Shown piece after piece: positions 8,370 to 20,400 of a DNA stretch of 23,431 nt (position 1 is the first letter of the stretch; the number at the start of each line of letters is the position of its first letter). This DNA comes from UBA6952 sp045562575 (lineage in GTDB: Bacteria; Chloroflexota; Dehalococcoidia; Lucifugimonadales; UBA6952): the NCBI GenBank assembly GCA_045562575.1, contig JBJKVQ010000029.1, forward strand, positions 1-23,431, written 5' to 3'. Both the position numbers and the translations under genes were made by a program. The notes below the pieces were generated by a model. That model had not been told where the DNA came from, ran no database searches, and saw nothing but the letters and a program-made list of their open reading frames with translations.

Positions 8370-9617
8370 TTATGTTTTTATCTGAGGTTGTTTCAGAATC
8401 CAAAATAAAAATGTCGATATTATATATATTCCACACATAATTTGCATCGCCAATACATAATCTCCTTGTTTATCTGCTAACCAACCTGTTAATAATGGAC
8501 TTACAGCTGACATGATGCTTTGAATCATGGTAACACCTCCACGTAAGCTACCATAATTTTTTCTTCCAAAAAATTGTCCAACCAAAGCCCAGCCAATTGA
8601 ATTACTAGACATTGCTATACCAAAAAAACAAACAAAAATAATACCTGTTACAATTCCATTTGGCCCATAAAGTATAATTAATGTTGCACCGATTCCGGCA
8701 AGCATAGCTAGCCCAGCAACTTTTGGTCTAGACCATCTGTCAGATATAATACCCATAATTAATATCGCTGGAATACGTGCAAATGCAGCAGCAGGTACAA
8801 GAATAGCTGCAGCAATTTGTTCATCTATACCTCTTGAAACTAAAATTGGTACCATGTGTACCAATATGGCTGATTGTGCTGTTAGTCTTAATCCTATAGC
8901 TATAGATAAAAGCCAATAAGTAGAAGATTGTAGCGCTTCTTTAATTCCAAAATCATAAAGATTTAATGGCTCATGATTATTTGATAAATCTTCTTCATCT
9001 TCAATATCAGCTTCATGGTGTTTAGGTAATCTAATAAATAAAGATAATGGAATACCAATAACTAAAATAATAATCCCAGAAAATATACAGGCTACTCTCC
9101 AATTAAAAGAGAATATTATTTGCGCAATAACAAAGGTTAGTACAGTGCTTCCAATGGCTGAACCTACTGTAGACCAAGACATAGCAATTCCTAATCGCTT
9201 GCGAAACCATGCATTGATAGCTGCAGAAATTCCGTGATGAGGTATCGAAAAGCCAATTGTTAAAAATGTTAAAAAGGTAATAAGAAAAAACATATAAGTG
9301 GGAGCTATTCCTATAAGAATAAATCCAATCCCTCCACTTATAACACCTATTAAAATTATCGCCTTTGGTCCATATTTATCTACAAGATAACCAGCAATAG
9401 GACCTTCTAAACCACCTTCTAAACTGCGAATTGTAAAGGCTAGTGACATTTGTGTTTTAGTTAGATTGAAAGTTCGGCTTATAGGAAGAAAATAAGCCGA
9501 CATACCTGTGTGATATAAACCGCCAAAAAGGAGTTGAAAAATAGCCGAAACTACTACAACTTTCCACCCATAATATGAGCTTTTGGGCTGTTTGGTAAAT
9601 TTGTTATCTACAGACAT
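8370..9617 (-). CDS. MFS transporter, monocarboxylate/oxalate-porter-like
   Basis: The 415-residue protein has about 12 hydrophobic helices, a central hydrophilic loop rich in Glu/Asp/His (HHEADIEDEEDLSNNHEP) and the MFS loop 2-3 motif GYLVDKYGPK (76-85). The N-terminus (YYGWKVVVVSAIFQLLFGGLY) resembles the OFA/monocarboxylate-porter branch of the superfamily. The substrate cannot be inferred from neighbours: an unknown protein lies on one side and a phosphatase on the other. It is transcribed alone, convergent with the unknown gene and divergent from the phosphatase gene. No strong Shine-Dalgarno sequence is visible before the ATG. Confidence 0.85.
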   Translation of the reverse strand: MSVDNKFTKQPKSSYYGWKVVVVSAIFQLLFGGLYHTGMSAYFLPISRTFNLTKTQMSLAFTIRSLEGGLEGPIAGYLVDKYGPKAIILIGVISGGIGFILIGIAPTYMFFLITFLTFLTIGFSIPHHGISAAINAWFRKRLGIAMSWSTVGSAIGSTVLTFVIAQIIFSFNWRVACIFSGIIILVIGIPLSLFIRLPKHHEADIEDEEDLSNNHEPLNLYDFGIKEALQSSTYWLLSIAIGLRLTAQSAILVHMVPILVSRGIDEQIAAAILVPAAAFARIPAILIMGIISDRWSRPKVAGLAMLAGIGATLIILYGPNGIVTGIIFVCFFGIAMSSNSIGWALVGQFFGRKNYGSLRGGVTMIQSIMSAVSPLLTGWLADKQGDYVLAMQIMCGIYIISTFLFWILKQPQIKT

Positions 9618-9643
9618 CTATATACTCAATTAGGACAGCCGAA

Positions 9644-9672
9644 AGTATAAATACTATATTAAATTTGGTTAA
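9644..9672 (-). promoter_or_regulatory. Predicted promoter for the MFS gene
   Basis: On the minus strand TTAACC (9672-9667), a 17-base spacer and TATACT (9649-9644) form a plausible sigma70-type promoter, giving a leader of about 20 nucleotides before the ATG at 9617. Confidence 0.35.
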
Positions 9673-9696
9673 AAAACAAATTTGATATTGTATAAT
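9669..9696 (+). promoter_or_regulatory. Predicted promoter for the phosphatase gene
   Basis: TTAAAA (9669-9674), a 16-base spacer and a perfect TATAAT (9691-9696) lie in the divergent gap, giving a leader of about 25 nucleotides that contains AAGAG before the ATG at 9728. Its -35 overlaps that of the opposite-strand promoter. Confidence 0.4.
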
Positions 9697-9727
9697 AAAG
9701 GGTATTGTACAAAAAAAGAGTAAAAAA

Positions 9728-10324
9728 ATGACTAAAGGACCTATTACATATTCTTATTGGGTTATTCCTGAAAAAGTATTAGCAGGTGAATACCCTGGGA
9801 ATCAGATGAGAAAAAGTGGAATTTTTCGCGTGCTTAGAACTATATTGGACCAATCTGTAGCATTTTTTAGACATCCATTACAAGGATGGCCTACAGGTAA
9901 TAAAAGAGTAAGAAGCCTTTTACATGCAGGCATTACCAATTATCTTGATTTAACTCAATATGATGAATTATTACCATATGAAGAGGTATTAAACAAAGAA
10001 GCAGAATTACTTGGTATGTCTGTACAATATAAACGTGTTCCTATTAAAGACCAAAATATTACTACAAACAATGAAATTGCTAAATGTCTTTCTTTTATTA
10101 ATGAAAGTATAGAATCAGGAGGCAAAGTTTATATACATTGTTTACGGGGATTGGGAAGAACAGGAATGATAGTTGGTTGCTTTTTGGTAGATCAAGGCTC
10201 AACAGGGAATCAAGCACTGGAAAACTTAACTAATCTTAGAAAAAATCTTTTGAATTCATTCTTACCATCGCCACAGAATAAAAGACAATCTGAAGTCGTA
10301 AAAAATTGGAAAAATATTGTATAA
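9728..10324 (+). CDS. Cys-based dual-specificity-type phosphatase
   Basis: The 198-residue protein contains the protein-tyrosine-phosphatase signature HCLRGLGRTG (137-146), with nucleophile Cys138 and Arg144 in the CX5R loop. Asp108 in VPIKDQN is well placed as general acid. The N-terminal SYWVIPEKVLAGEYPG (9-24) is typical of a bacterial group of stand-alone dual-specificity-like phosphatases of unknown substrate; protein, phosphoinositide and nucleotide substrates are all possible. There is no signal peptide, so it is cytoplasmic. It is followed 83 bases later on the same strand by GMP reductase, which might share its transcript. Confidence 0.85.
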   Translation: MTKGPITYSYWVIPEKVLAGEYPGNQMRKSGIFRVLRTILDQSVAFFRHPLQGWPTGNKRVRSLLHAGITNYLDLTQYDELLPYEEVLNKEAELLGMSVQYKRVPIKDQNITTNNEIAKCLSFINESIESGGKVYIHCLRGLGRTGMIVGCFLVDQGSTGNQALENLTNLRKNLLNSFLPSPQNKRQSEVVKNWKNIV

Positions 10325-10407
10325 ATCAGATACATTTTTTTAATAATATGGTATAGTTTCTTTGCTGTTTGTGATTTTATATTTTGATGTGATTTATTGA
10401 TATATAG

Positions 10408-11421
10408 ATGTTGAATACTAACGAAAAAAAATTAAGTTTTGATGACATATTAGTCATTCCAAAAATATCTACAATTAATTCTAGAAAAGATGTTAACTTA
10501 GATGCCAATATCAAATTCCCAAACTCTAATTTAGACTGGGTAGGGACGCCAATTATGGCTTCTAATATGGACTTTGTTGGTACATTTGAAATGGGTATGG
10601 CTCTGCAAAATTATCATATAACAACTGCGGTTAATAAATTTTATACTACAGATGAATGGATAAATGCAATTAACCAGGGTTTGGATATGAACTACAATTT
10701 TATAACATTTGGATTAGATAACATTGAACATATTCATCAAATGATTTCTGATATATCGACAAAGTCAAATCAAAGTCCGTCAATAGCTGTTTTTGATGTA
10801 CCAAATGGGTATATAAAATCATTTTGTGAATTGATTTCTGTTGTGAGAAAAGAATTTCCAGCATTAGGAATTATCGCTGGTAATGTGGTAACTCCAGATG
10901 GAGTTAAGCAACTAATGGAATCTGGTGCCGATGGAATAAAAGTAGGGATAGGTTCTGGTGGTGTATGTAGTACTTCTGCCACAACAGGAGTTGGTTATCC
11001 TCAATTGTCAGCCGTTATAGAATGCTCAGAAGAGGCGAAAAAAACCAACGGATTTATTATATCAGATGGTGGCATTAAAACTTCTGGAGATATAGTTAAA
11101 GCTTATTCAGGTGGTGCGGGTTTTGTTATGCTAGGCTCATTACTCTCGGGGCATGAAGAAGGAAAAGCAACGCTCATAACCAAAGATGGGAAGTTTTATA
11201 GAAAGTTTTACGGAATGAGTTCAGGAGAGGCTATGAAAAAACATTATGGTGGCGTGGCAAATTATAGGGCTCCTGAAGGTATTTCAATATTAGTAGAAGA
11301 CAAAGGTAATGTTGAAGATACTGTACATCAATTGTTAGGTGGAATACGTTCTGCTTGTACTTATATTAATGCTGAGAATATTAGCGAAATATACGACAAG
11401 TCCACATATATTTTAGTTTAA
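10408..11421 (+). CDS. guaC: GMP reductase
   Basis: The 337-residue protein follows E. coli GuaC along its whole length and lacks the CBS domains of IMP dehydrogenase. Diagnostic blocks are LSFDDILVIPKISTINSR near the N-terminus, APIMASNMD-like PIMASNMDFVGTF, AGNVVTPDGV, the catalytic loop GIGSGGVCSTSATTGVGYPQLSA split around Cys187, SDGGIKTSGDIVKAYSGGAGFVMLGSLLSGHEE in the phosphate-binding region, and FYGMSSGEAMKKH, all as expected. It reduces GMP to IMP and ammonia with NADPH, balancing guanine and adenine nucleotides. It faces the purine phosphoribosyltransferase gene with a single base between the stop codons, which supports a purine salvage role. No clear Shine-Dalgarno sequence precedes the ATG. 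Confidence 0.95.
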   Translation: MLNTNEKKLSFDDILVIPKISTINSRKDVNLDANIKFPNSNLDWVGTPIMASNMDFVGTFEMGMALQNYHITTAVNKFYTTDEWINAINQGLDMNYNFITFGLDNIEHIHQMISDISTKSNQSPSIAVFDVPNGYIKSFCELISVVRKEFPALGIIAGNVVTPDGVKQLMESGADGIKVGIGSGGVCSTSATTGVGYPQLSAVIECSEEAKKTNGFIISDGGIKTSGDIVKAYSGGAGFVMLGSLLSGHEEGKATLITKDGKFYRKFYGMSSGEAMKKHYGGVANYRAPEGISILVEDKGNVEDTVHQLLGGIRSACTYINAENISEIYDKSTYILV

Positions 11422-14400
11422 ATTAGTCTGCTAATTGATTCAATGATTCATCAAACTCAGCAGGAGTATTAATTAAGTAACCAATACTATTCAATCCTCT
11501 CATTAACCCCTTGTCGTCCATACCATAACCTACTAACCAATAATCACTCTCTAAGGTAAAGCAAGTATAGTCGGGTGTAATATCTGAATTTCTTTTAGCA
11601 ATTTTATCTACAAGTACTGCTACTTCTACTGTACTTGTAGTTATTTCGTGAATTATATTTTTTACTATTGATAGTGTAATTCCTGTATCTAGGAGGTCAT
11701 CGATTAAAATACTTGGAGTACCTTTCGTAAACTTGGTTTCATAATCGCTTACATGAATAACTTCAGGTTTATCTGGGTTGTAAGAATATTCATATGCACT
11801 TGCAATTATTGGGTTTATTAACCATTTTTTGGGGCTTAAAGATTCTAATTCAATCATAAGTTTTGTACCAAAGACTATCCCTCCAGTAAGTACAGGTATC
11901 AAGTTTACTATTGGTTCATTTTGCCACTTGGTATCAATATCTTTAGCAATAAGTTTTATGTGTTTTTCTATGGTTTTTTCATCCCATAATATTTCTAAAT
12001 CTTTCATACAATTATCCATTCTTTTTGTATGTTATACCTAATGCTTGAGGTTGATTTCCTAGTATGAGTACTTTTAATGGTTTTGGTAACCATTTACCTT
12101 CATTTTTATTGGCATTTTGTATTAATACAAGGGTTAAAATCATTAATGGGAATGGTATAAGTGGTAATATTTGTGACAATCCAATTGTTACTGTTTGTAA
12201 TTTCAGTGCAATTACCTGAAGAGCACTAAACCCATATACTCCTAAAGAGGCACGAATAGGATTCCATCCGCCAAAGATCACGATTGCTAAGGCTATCCAT
12301 CCATAGTTTATGGTATGTCCTTCTGACCAACCATATTTTGCATGTAAACTAAATGCAGCTCCTCCGATGCCAATAAGAATGCCTCCTATTGAGGAGTAGA
12401 TGAGTCTTGTATATAAAACATTTATCCCTCTTGCATTTGCAGCTTCAGGATTTTCTCCTACAGATCTAAGATTTACTCCAAGTTGTGTTCTAAATAAGAA
12501 AAACCAAGAAGAGGGAATAAGGAGTATTGAAAAAATGACCAATAAGTTACTACCAAATAGTGTGGGGCCAATATATGGTATTTCACTAAAGAAAGGTATA
12601 GTAATTTTGTCTAAATATGGTCCAGGAATGCGAACATATGATTGCCCTAAAAAACTACTAAGTTTCCATAAAAATATCGTTAATATGAATCCTATAGCAA
12701 TCTGATTTATATATAAATTCATATTAATAATAACTATAAAAAAGGCTATTACTCCGCCTAATAAACCTGCAGCAATAATACCTAAAAGTAGAGAATTTGT
12801 TGTTATGGTCACAGCAAAACCAGCTAGAGCTGTTATTAATAATGTACCTTCCATTGATAAGTTAACAATACCTACTCTTTCAGAAATTGTTTCTCCAATT
12901 ACTGCAAATATTAAAGGGCTAGACATAGCGATTATTGTGACAAATGATGCTTCAAAATTTTCCATTATTCAGTAACCCTATTATTAAAACGATTTACAAT
13001 CAACATATCAATTTTACTTGCTCTGATAATCAGCCAAGATAATACAAATACAGATTCAATAATATATGGAAAGCTTGAATCAAGATCTAGTCTTAGTTGT
13101 AATTGAATTCCTCCTACCATAATACTCCCAAATACAGTACTAACCAAAATAACAGTAAAAAGATTTCTTCCTGCAATAAGTGCAATTAGTATACCTAAAA
13201 ATCCATAACCTCCTGAAATATTGGGAACTAATTTATGATAAATACTCATGGCTTGAATAGATCCAGCTAAGCCTGCAACAGCTCCAGTAATAAGAAATGC
13301 AATACAAATATATTTCATTGAATCAATTTTAAATCTCATGGTCGCATCTTTATTTGCACCTGTTGCAATCAAACGTAAACCTATTGATGTCTTATTTAAT
13401 ATGAAATACAAAGTAAATATAATTACGGACACAATAATTAGTGGTCCTATTGGGAAGTTACTGCCCTCAACACCAGGCATCCATGATTGTGGAGGAAATA
13501 TATCAGTACCTCCTGTTGATGCAATACCTGCTCTTTTCCATGGTCCTATGACTAAATAAACAATTAACCCAGCAGCAACAAAGTCTAGACCAAGTCCTCC
13601 AAAAATTTCATGTACATTAGCTTTAGTTTTTAAGATAGCACATACTAAACCTAAGAAGGCCCCAAATGATGCGCCAGCTAATAATTGAAAAAGAGGAGCG
13701 AAATTAGTTTCACCAATCGCTGTTCGCGCAATGAAAGTTGCCCCTATGGCTCCAAATAGTACTTGGCCTTCAATGCCAATATTCCATAGACCAGTATTAA
13801 ATGTGATAACAAGAGCAAGCCCTGCTAAGCACATAATAGTAGTAATTAGAAGTGTTCTAGAAAATTTATCAAAATTTCCAAATGCGCCTTCAAATATTGT
13901 TAGATATATTTCGAATGGTGAAGATTTCAACAAAAGTAATACAATTGAAACAACTGTTATAGCAAGGATAATCCCAGTTATGTTTTGTATTATTGATTTC
14001 ATGATTATCTACCTGATATTTTTTGCATTGTAACTTCTCTTGGAAGTTCTTCTTGAGTCCCATGTGCAACAATATCATCGTTATAAAAACAAATAATATA
14101 ATTTGCATAATTGTAAATTTCATCAAGATCGACTGAAGAAAAAATTGTGATTAATCTTTTTAATCGTGATTCTATTAAATTTGACCAAATATATGTTGCT
14201 GACTGAACATCTAATCCTCTAGTAGGTTGTTCTAATAGTAAAACTTGGGTTTCTTTTGGTATTAATGACAGCATAAGTCTTTGTTGATTTCCTCCAGAAA
14301 GATTTTGTGCTAAAGAGGTTGCTATCCCTCTAATACCATATTCTTCTATAAGATTTTCCGCTAATATTTTTATTTCGGGCCAATTAATTACGCCATTTGA

Positions 14401-17400
14401 GTTATGGACGAGAGCAACATGTTGCATGATATTCATGTCAGGAAATAATCCTTTTTCAAGTCTATCTGCAGGTACATAAGTGATAGTATTTTTATCGATA
14501 TAGTCATTAGATTCTGTAAGTATATTTGTGACGTGATTTGTTTTAGTAATAAAACTTTGAATGAATGAATCAGCACCTGATCCCTGTAATCCGGCAATAC
14601 CTACAATTAAATTTTCATTTAATTGTAAATTTTCCTTAGTTTTCAATTGATTATTTTTCATTACTTCTATTGTGATATTTTGCGATGTTTCTGAGTATAA
14701 ATTAAAAGAATTTTGAACATATGATTGTTCACCAAACATAAGGTTGACTAATTCATTGGGTTCAATCGGTAACGATACTGTCTGAATAACTTTCCCATTC
14801 TGCATAATTGTTGCTTTTGAACAGATTTCTAATATCTCTTCAATTTTATGGGAAACCAAAATTACACTATATCCTTCTTTTGCTAAAGTACGAAGGGTAT
14901 CAAAAACTTTTTCTTTTTGTTCTAGAGAAAAACCGCTAGTAGGTTCATCTAATATAATTATTTTCGTCCCTTTTTCAAGTAGACGGATCAATTCTAATTG
15001 TTGTCTTTCACCTATTGATAGGTCTTTGATTAATGAATTGGGGTTAATGTCCCAATTAAATTGTTTCGAATAAAGTTCAATAGTGTGTTCTATCTTAGAC
15101 TTGGATAGAAAGACTTGATTATTTTGTGAGCCGGCTATAAAACTTTCTAATACTGTAAAATTTGAAAAATCTAATGGATCTTGACCTAATATACCAATAC
15201 CTTGTTCAGTTGCGTTAGATGTAGATCCTAGAGTGGTAAGGTTATCATTAATAGAAATTGTCCCATGGTCTGGGTTTAATTGACCAGATAATATTTTGAT
15301 AAGGGTAGATTTACCAGCCCCATTTTCTCCAATAATTGCATGGATTGTACCAGAATCTATAGTAAAGCTAATATCATCATTAGCCTTAATATCACCAAAT
15401 TCTTTGCTAATATTTTGAAATTCTATTTTCATGATGGTTAAAGAGAAAAGGCGATTTCAATTTTTTGACAATCGCCTTTTCTATATATAAATATTTTAAC
15501 TATTTCTTTTAAGCACTATCTCCAGTCATTCCTTCTAACAACTGTGGTGTATACCAAATATCGTTTAAGGTTGGATTTCCACCGGCTGGAACATAATTAG
15601 TACCATCTTGGAAATTGATAGGACCGTTAAACAAGGTAGTTAGGTCCTTATCAAATGATTCAACTATGCTCTCAAGTTTGGCTTGTGACGTAGCAGATAA
15701 GGCATCCCCAAAAATAAATCCAATTGATGAACTATCTTTGTCGTTTAAGTTAGCTAAGTTTGGTCCTACCCAATGAAATTTAGCTTCAAAATGATCGTGC
15801 GACACAGCTTCAGCAACTTCTAAATAGGAAGGTCCCCAGTTAAAGTAAGGTACACCTAAACAGACTTTCGGAGCTAGTTCACAAGCACCTTCGTAGTCAT
15901 AACCGACTACTAGGACATCTTCACCTGCTGCTGCTCTCTTGTCAGTTTCTATTAAAGCTTCTGGTGTATCAATATGTGAAATGACAACATCAACTCCTGA
16001 GTCATAAAAATCATTAACGACTACCGTAGGGTCTAAAGTAACGCCAGGTATATGGAACCAAAATCCAATCCATTTTACTTGGAAGTTTAAATCCCCAGCA
16101 GCAACATTTTTAGATGCCCAACAATCTTTTGCACCTAAGTATGCAGCATTTGTTAATCTTCTAGTTTCGTCATTGATTAATGGTCCAAGGAAACCGATAT
16201 TTCCACTTTTTGATTCTAATGCTGCTGCACATCCAGCGAGATATTTACCATATTCCATTTGTGGCATAATGTTGCCAAGGTTTGTTAAATTAGGTTTATA
16301 TGCTTTTCCATCTGCCCATGCGCTATCTCCAGATGACCAAATCATTGGTACTTCTGGATGAGCCTCTGCTGCAGCAAGTATCCCGTCTTTCATATCGTCA
16401 GATGTGGCAAAAATCAACTCTGCACCCTGATCAATCATATCTAAAGCAACTTGTTCAACAGTTGTGTTAGGAGAGTCTGCAGGATTGATGAAGTCTGCAA
16501 CAATCATTTCTGCGCCAAGTTTTTCTTCAATATAAGCTCCACCTTCAAAGTGTGCTTGGGACCATCCTTTATCATCTCGTGGTCCAACTAGTATCATTCC
16601 GAACTTTTTAATGTCACTGTGTCCATCATGTTCATCTTTGGAATGTTCTTCTTCAGAATGTTTTTCCTCAGAATGTTCTTCCTCAGAATGTTCTTCCTCA
16701 CTTTCCAATAAATCACAACCACCAATAAAGGTAAGTAGAAATAATGAAAGAATTGAGAAGAGAAAAAAATTGCGTGTTCTATATAATATTTTGGCCAACA
16801 TAAAATACCCCTTAAAAATATTTGAAAAAAGAGTCAATAGAAATGTGCGCTACACCACTTCTATTGATTAATGAGATTATATCATTTGATTAGAATGAAA
16901 ATAACACAAAAAAAGGTAATAAATATTAAAAAATATTAATTATGAAGAGGGTACTCGTAATTGTCCGACTCAGAGTTCTCTGCTAACAAAACTGCATTAT
17001 TCCCAAGATGAAAAGTTTTTGCCATTTCGGTTTTGGGAGAAAGGGTTATAAATCTTGCGACTGTTGGGTATTCATTTCGAATATGTTCAGCTGCAGCAAA
17101 TACAATTTTTCTTCCTGCGCCTCTTTGGTAGCTCCAAACAGTATAAAATACAGCGATACTGTTAGTTGCATGTGGTGAACAAGAATGTTTATCTAAATCA
17201 TTAATTGTTTTTGGAACTTTATTAGTATATGAAACACAAATAATAGCACCAGGTTTATATTGATTATTTTCGCCATAATATAGACCATGATCACCCATTG
17301 AAGAATGTATAGCTGGATCATCAGAAATCTGTAAGGAAAATACTTCTCTGTTACTTGAAGTTCTGTAATTTGCATCGAGTTCAGGCCTGACCGGATCTTC

Positions 17401-20400
17401 GTTTACATATCGCAAAGCTCCAGGATGGTTTTTTTCTAATACCAGTTCAGAATGAGTTAACATGATATAGTCCTTCCAAGGATATTTTTTAAGGCAAGGT
17501 GATAATGAAGCAAAAGGGTCCTCTAGATGTTCTCATAGGTTGCATAGTTTATGAGTTTTGAACAACATTGTTGAGTAGTTACATCGTATTTAATTATACT
17601 ATTTAATGAAAAAAATGTCGAATATAGGTTGTTTTTTCATTAGTATGTTAATAAATGCTAAAAAGGAGAATAGATAATGGGTTTAAAAGATCGTCTTCCA
17701 ACGACAATTGAAGAATATAATAATTACAAAATTAAATATAATAATTGGGGTAGATGGGGTAAAGAAGATCAATTAGGCACGCTGAATCATATAAAACAAG
17801 AAGGTATCAAGTATGCTAATTCATTAGTTAGGGAAGGACATACGGTTTCATGTTCTAATCCCTTAGCTACTCCAAAAGTTATTTCTGACTCAAAAAGAAA
17901 TCCTAGACCTGCTGATCATATAATGACAGTAGGACCATTAAGTTCTGGTGATTATGTTGGGGTCTCTTATCATGGATTTGTGAACACACATATAGACGCT
18001 TTATGTCATATATTTACCAATAGCGTTGAAGACGGTGGACGGTTATATAACGACCGAGATCCGTCTCTTGTTACAGATGAAGGAGCACTAACAAATTCGG
18101 TTGATAATTGGAGAAAAGGTATTGTAACTCGTGGTGTATTGTATGATATACCTCAATTACGTAATGAGGATTACGTTTCTCTTGATCAACCTGTTGAAGG
18201 TTGGGACCTTGAAGAGTGGGCTAATTTAGTAGGGATAGTTCCAAAATCTGGGGATGCGGTGTTAATTCGTTCTGGAGCTGATATGTTTTGGAAATCAAAT
18301 CCAGATTTTGAATTTTCTTTTCCCCCGAATACACCAGGAAATGCACCGTCTATAATTGAATATCTATACGATACAAATGCAGCTTTATTGGGTTGGGATT
18401 TACAAGAAGCAGGGAATATGGCATTCGATTATTCTGCAAGAATTCCCATTCATGAAGTGGTAATTCCTCATATGGGATTACCACTATTAGACAACGCAAA
18501 TTTTGAAGAATTATCCAATATGTGTCGTGAATACAATCAATATGAATTTTTGTTAGTTATAGCACCATTGGTTGTGAATGGGGGTACTGGCTCCCCAGTC
18601 AATCCTATAGCTATATTTTGATAAAACTGAATAAAAAAGTCAGCTGATAGAATTTATGCAGCTGACTTTTAATTACCACTGGAGTTACAACTAATAGATT
18701 CACAGTCCTCGTACTAAATTTATAACGGCTTTAGTATCTTTTACCTCTACATGTTTTCCAGAGATAAACGATACTATTTTTCTTGGGTTAGCTTTCTCTC
18801 CTATAATTAAAATTAAATTCTCTTTCATGTGAACTTTTAAGGTTAATCCAAGTTCAAACATAAATTCGGAAAATTCAATGAATAATTTTCTGAGATTTCG
18901 TAATCCGCCCAAGGGCGGTAATGTGAGACTGTTTTCTTCAATTTGAATATTAACTTCATTACCGTCAAATGCAATATTAGCAAAAGGGCTATCGTTTTCT
19001 ATAGTTAGTTGTCCAGTTACATCAATTTTAAAACTCATTGTGTTCCTTAATTATTCCTGGGGATTTTCGTGGGTACTTACACTTATCGTTCCCGATATAT
19101 TCCATTCAGCTTTTTCAGAGTCTGAACCTAGTGATTGTGGTACTAATACTGTCATATCTGTAAATTTATAATTAATAGTAGTTTTTCTTCTATTTAAAAA
19201 ATCGTATAACCCTTCAGCCATATCAATCCATGCACTTAAATTATTTGTTGTCATTTTCCCCCTCCAAGGTGGTTATAAGTTATTTGATAGTAATAATGTA
19301 GTATATAATCTACATAATGTCAAGCATAATGTTAATTATTGATGTTTATATACCACATACCCTTATCATTCATTGATATTATCCAACTTTCTATTATAAT
19401 ACGCATATGATTGTAACTAACGTATTAATGGCATTTATTTCAGTATGGATTATTAGTGAAGTTTTTCTTTATTCCTCCCTAAGGTTTGTCGAAGATAATT
19501 CTTTTTCCAATTCAAATTCTTTTATCTGGGCATTAAGAAGTATGTCGTTGTTGTTACTAGCTGGTACTTTTGTGGTGATGACTTTTTTCTCTACTTTAGA
19601 AATTGAGAGTTTCTTATTCTACTGTTTAATTTAGGAGTTAATGTTGAGTTCAAAAATTCGGAATATTAGTTATGCTATGCCTATTGTTTTGATAGGTGCA
19701 TCTGGCTTAATTCTTATAAGTAGAGGTATGCATAACAGTTGGGGTCTTTTTCTCATACCTATGACTGATCATTTAAATGTCGGTCGTGAAATTTATAGTA
19801 TAGGAATATCTTTAAACGTTTTATTTTCAGGTTTGGGAGCTCCCTTATTTGGTGCACTTGCCGATAAATATGGACCAGGAAAATCAATTCTTGTAGGCGT
19901 AATCCTTCAGATTATCAGTCAATATTGGTTATCAAATGTATCTAATTCCTTTGACTTAATTGGCTCTTTATTGCTTGGGGGATTTGCAGCAGCAGGATTT
20001 ATTGGTATTGCTATGGCAGCTGTAGGGAGATCAGTGAATCCTCAAAACAGATCTCTTTTTGTTGGATTGGTTATGGCATCAGGAGGTCTAGGGCAATTTC
20101 TAATCACACCATTAATGAGTGGAATAATTCAAAATTCGGGTTGGTTAACTGCTGTTTATTTATTAATGTTTTTTAGTTCTCTTCTTCTTATATTTTCATA
20201 TCTTATAAGTTTTTCGAAAGATACCAATTCAGATTCTAATAGTATCAAACAAACTGTATCTGAAGCTTTTAAAGAAGCTGTTAAAAACAAAAATTTCAAT
20301 TTATTAACACTTGGTTTTTTTGTATGTGGTTTTCATGTAACATTTATTGGTTCACATTTTCCTGCTTATCTACAAGATCAAGGGTTGGCATCAATTGCAG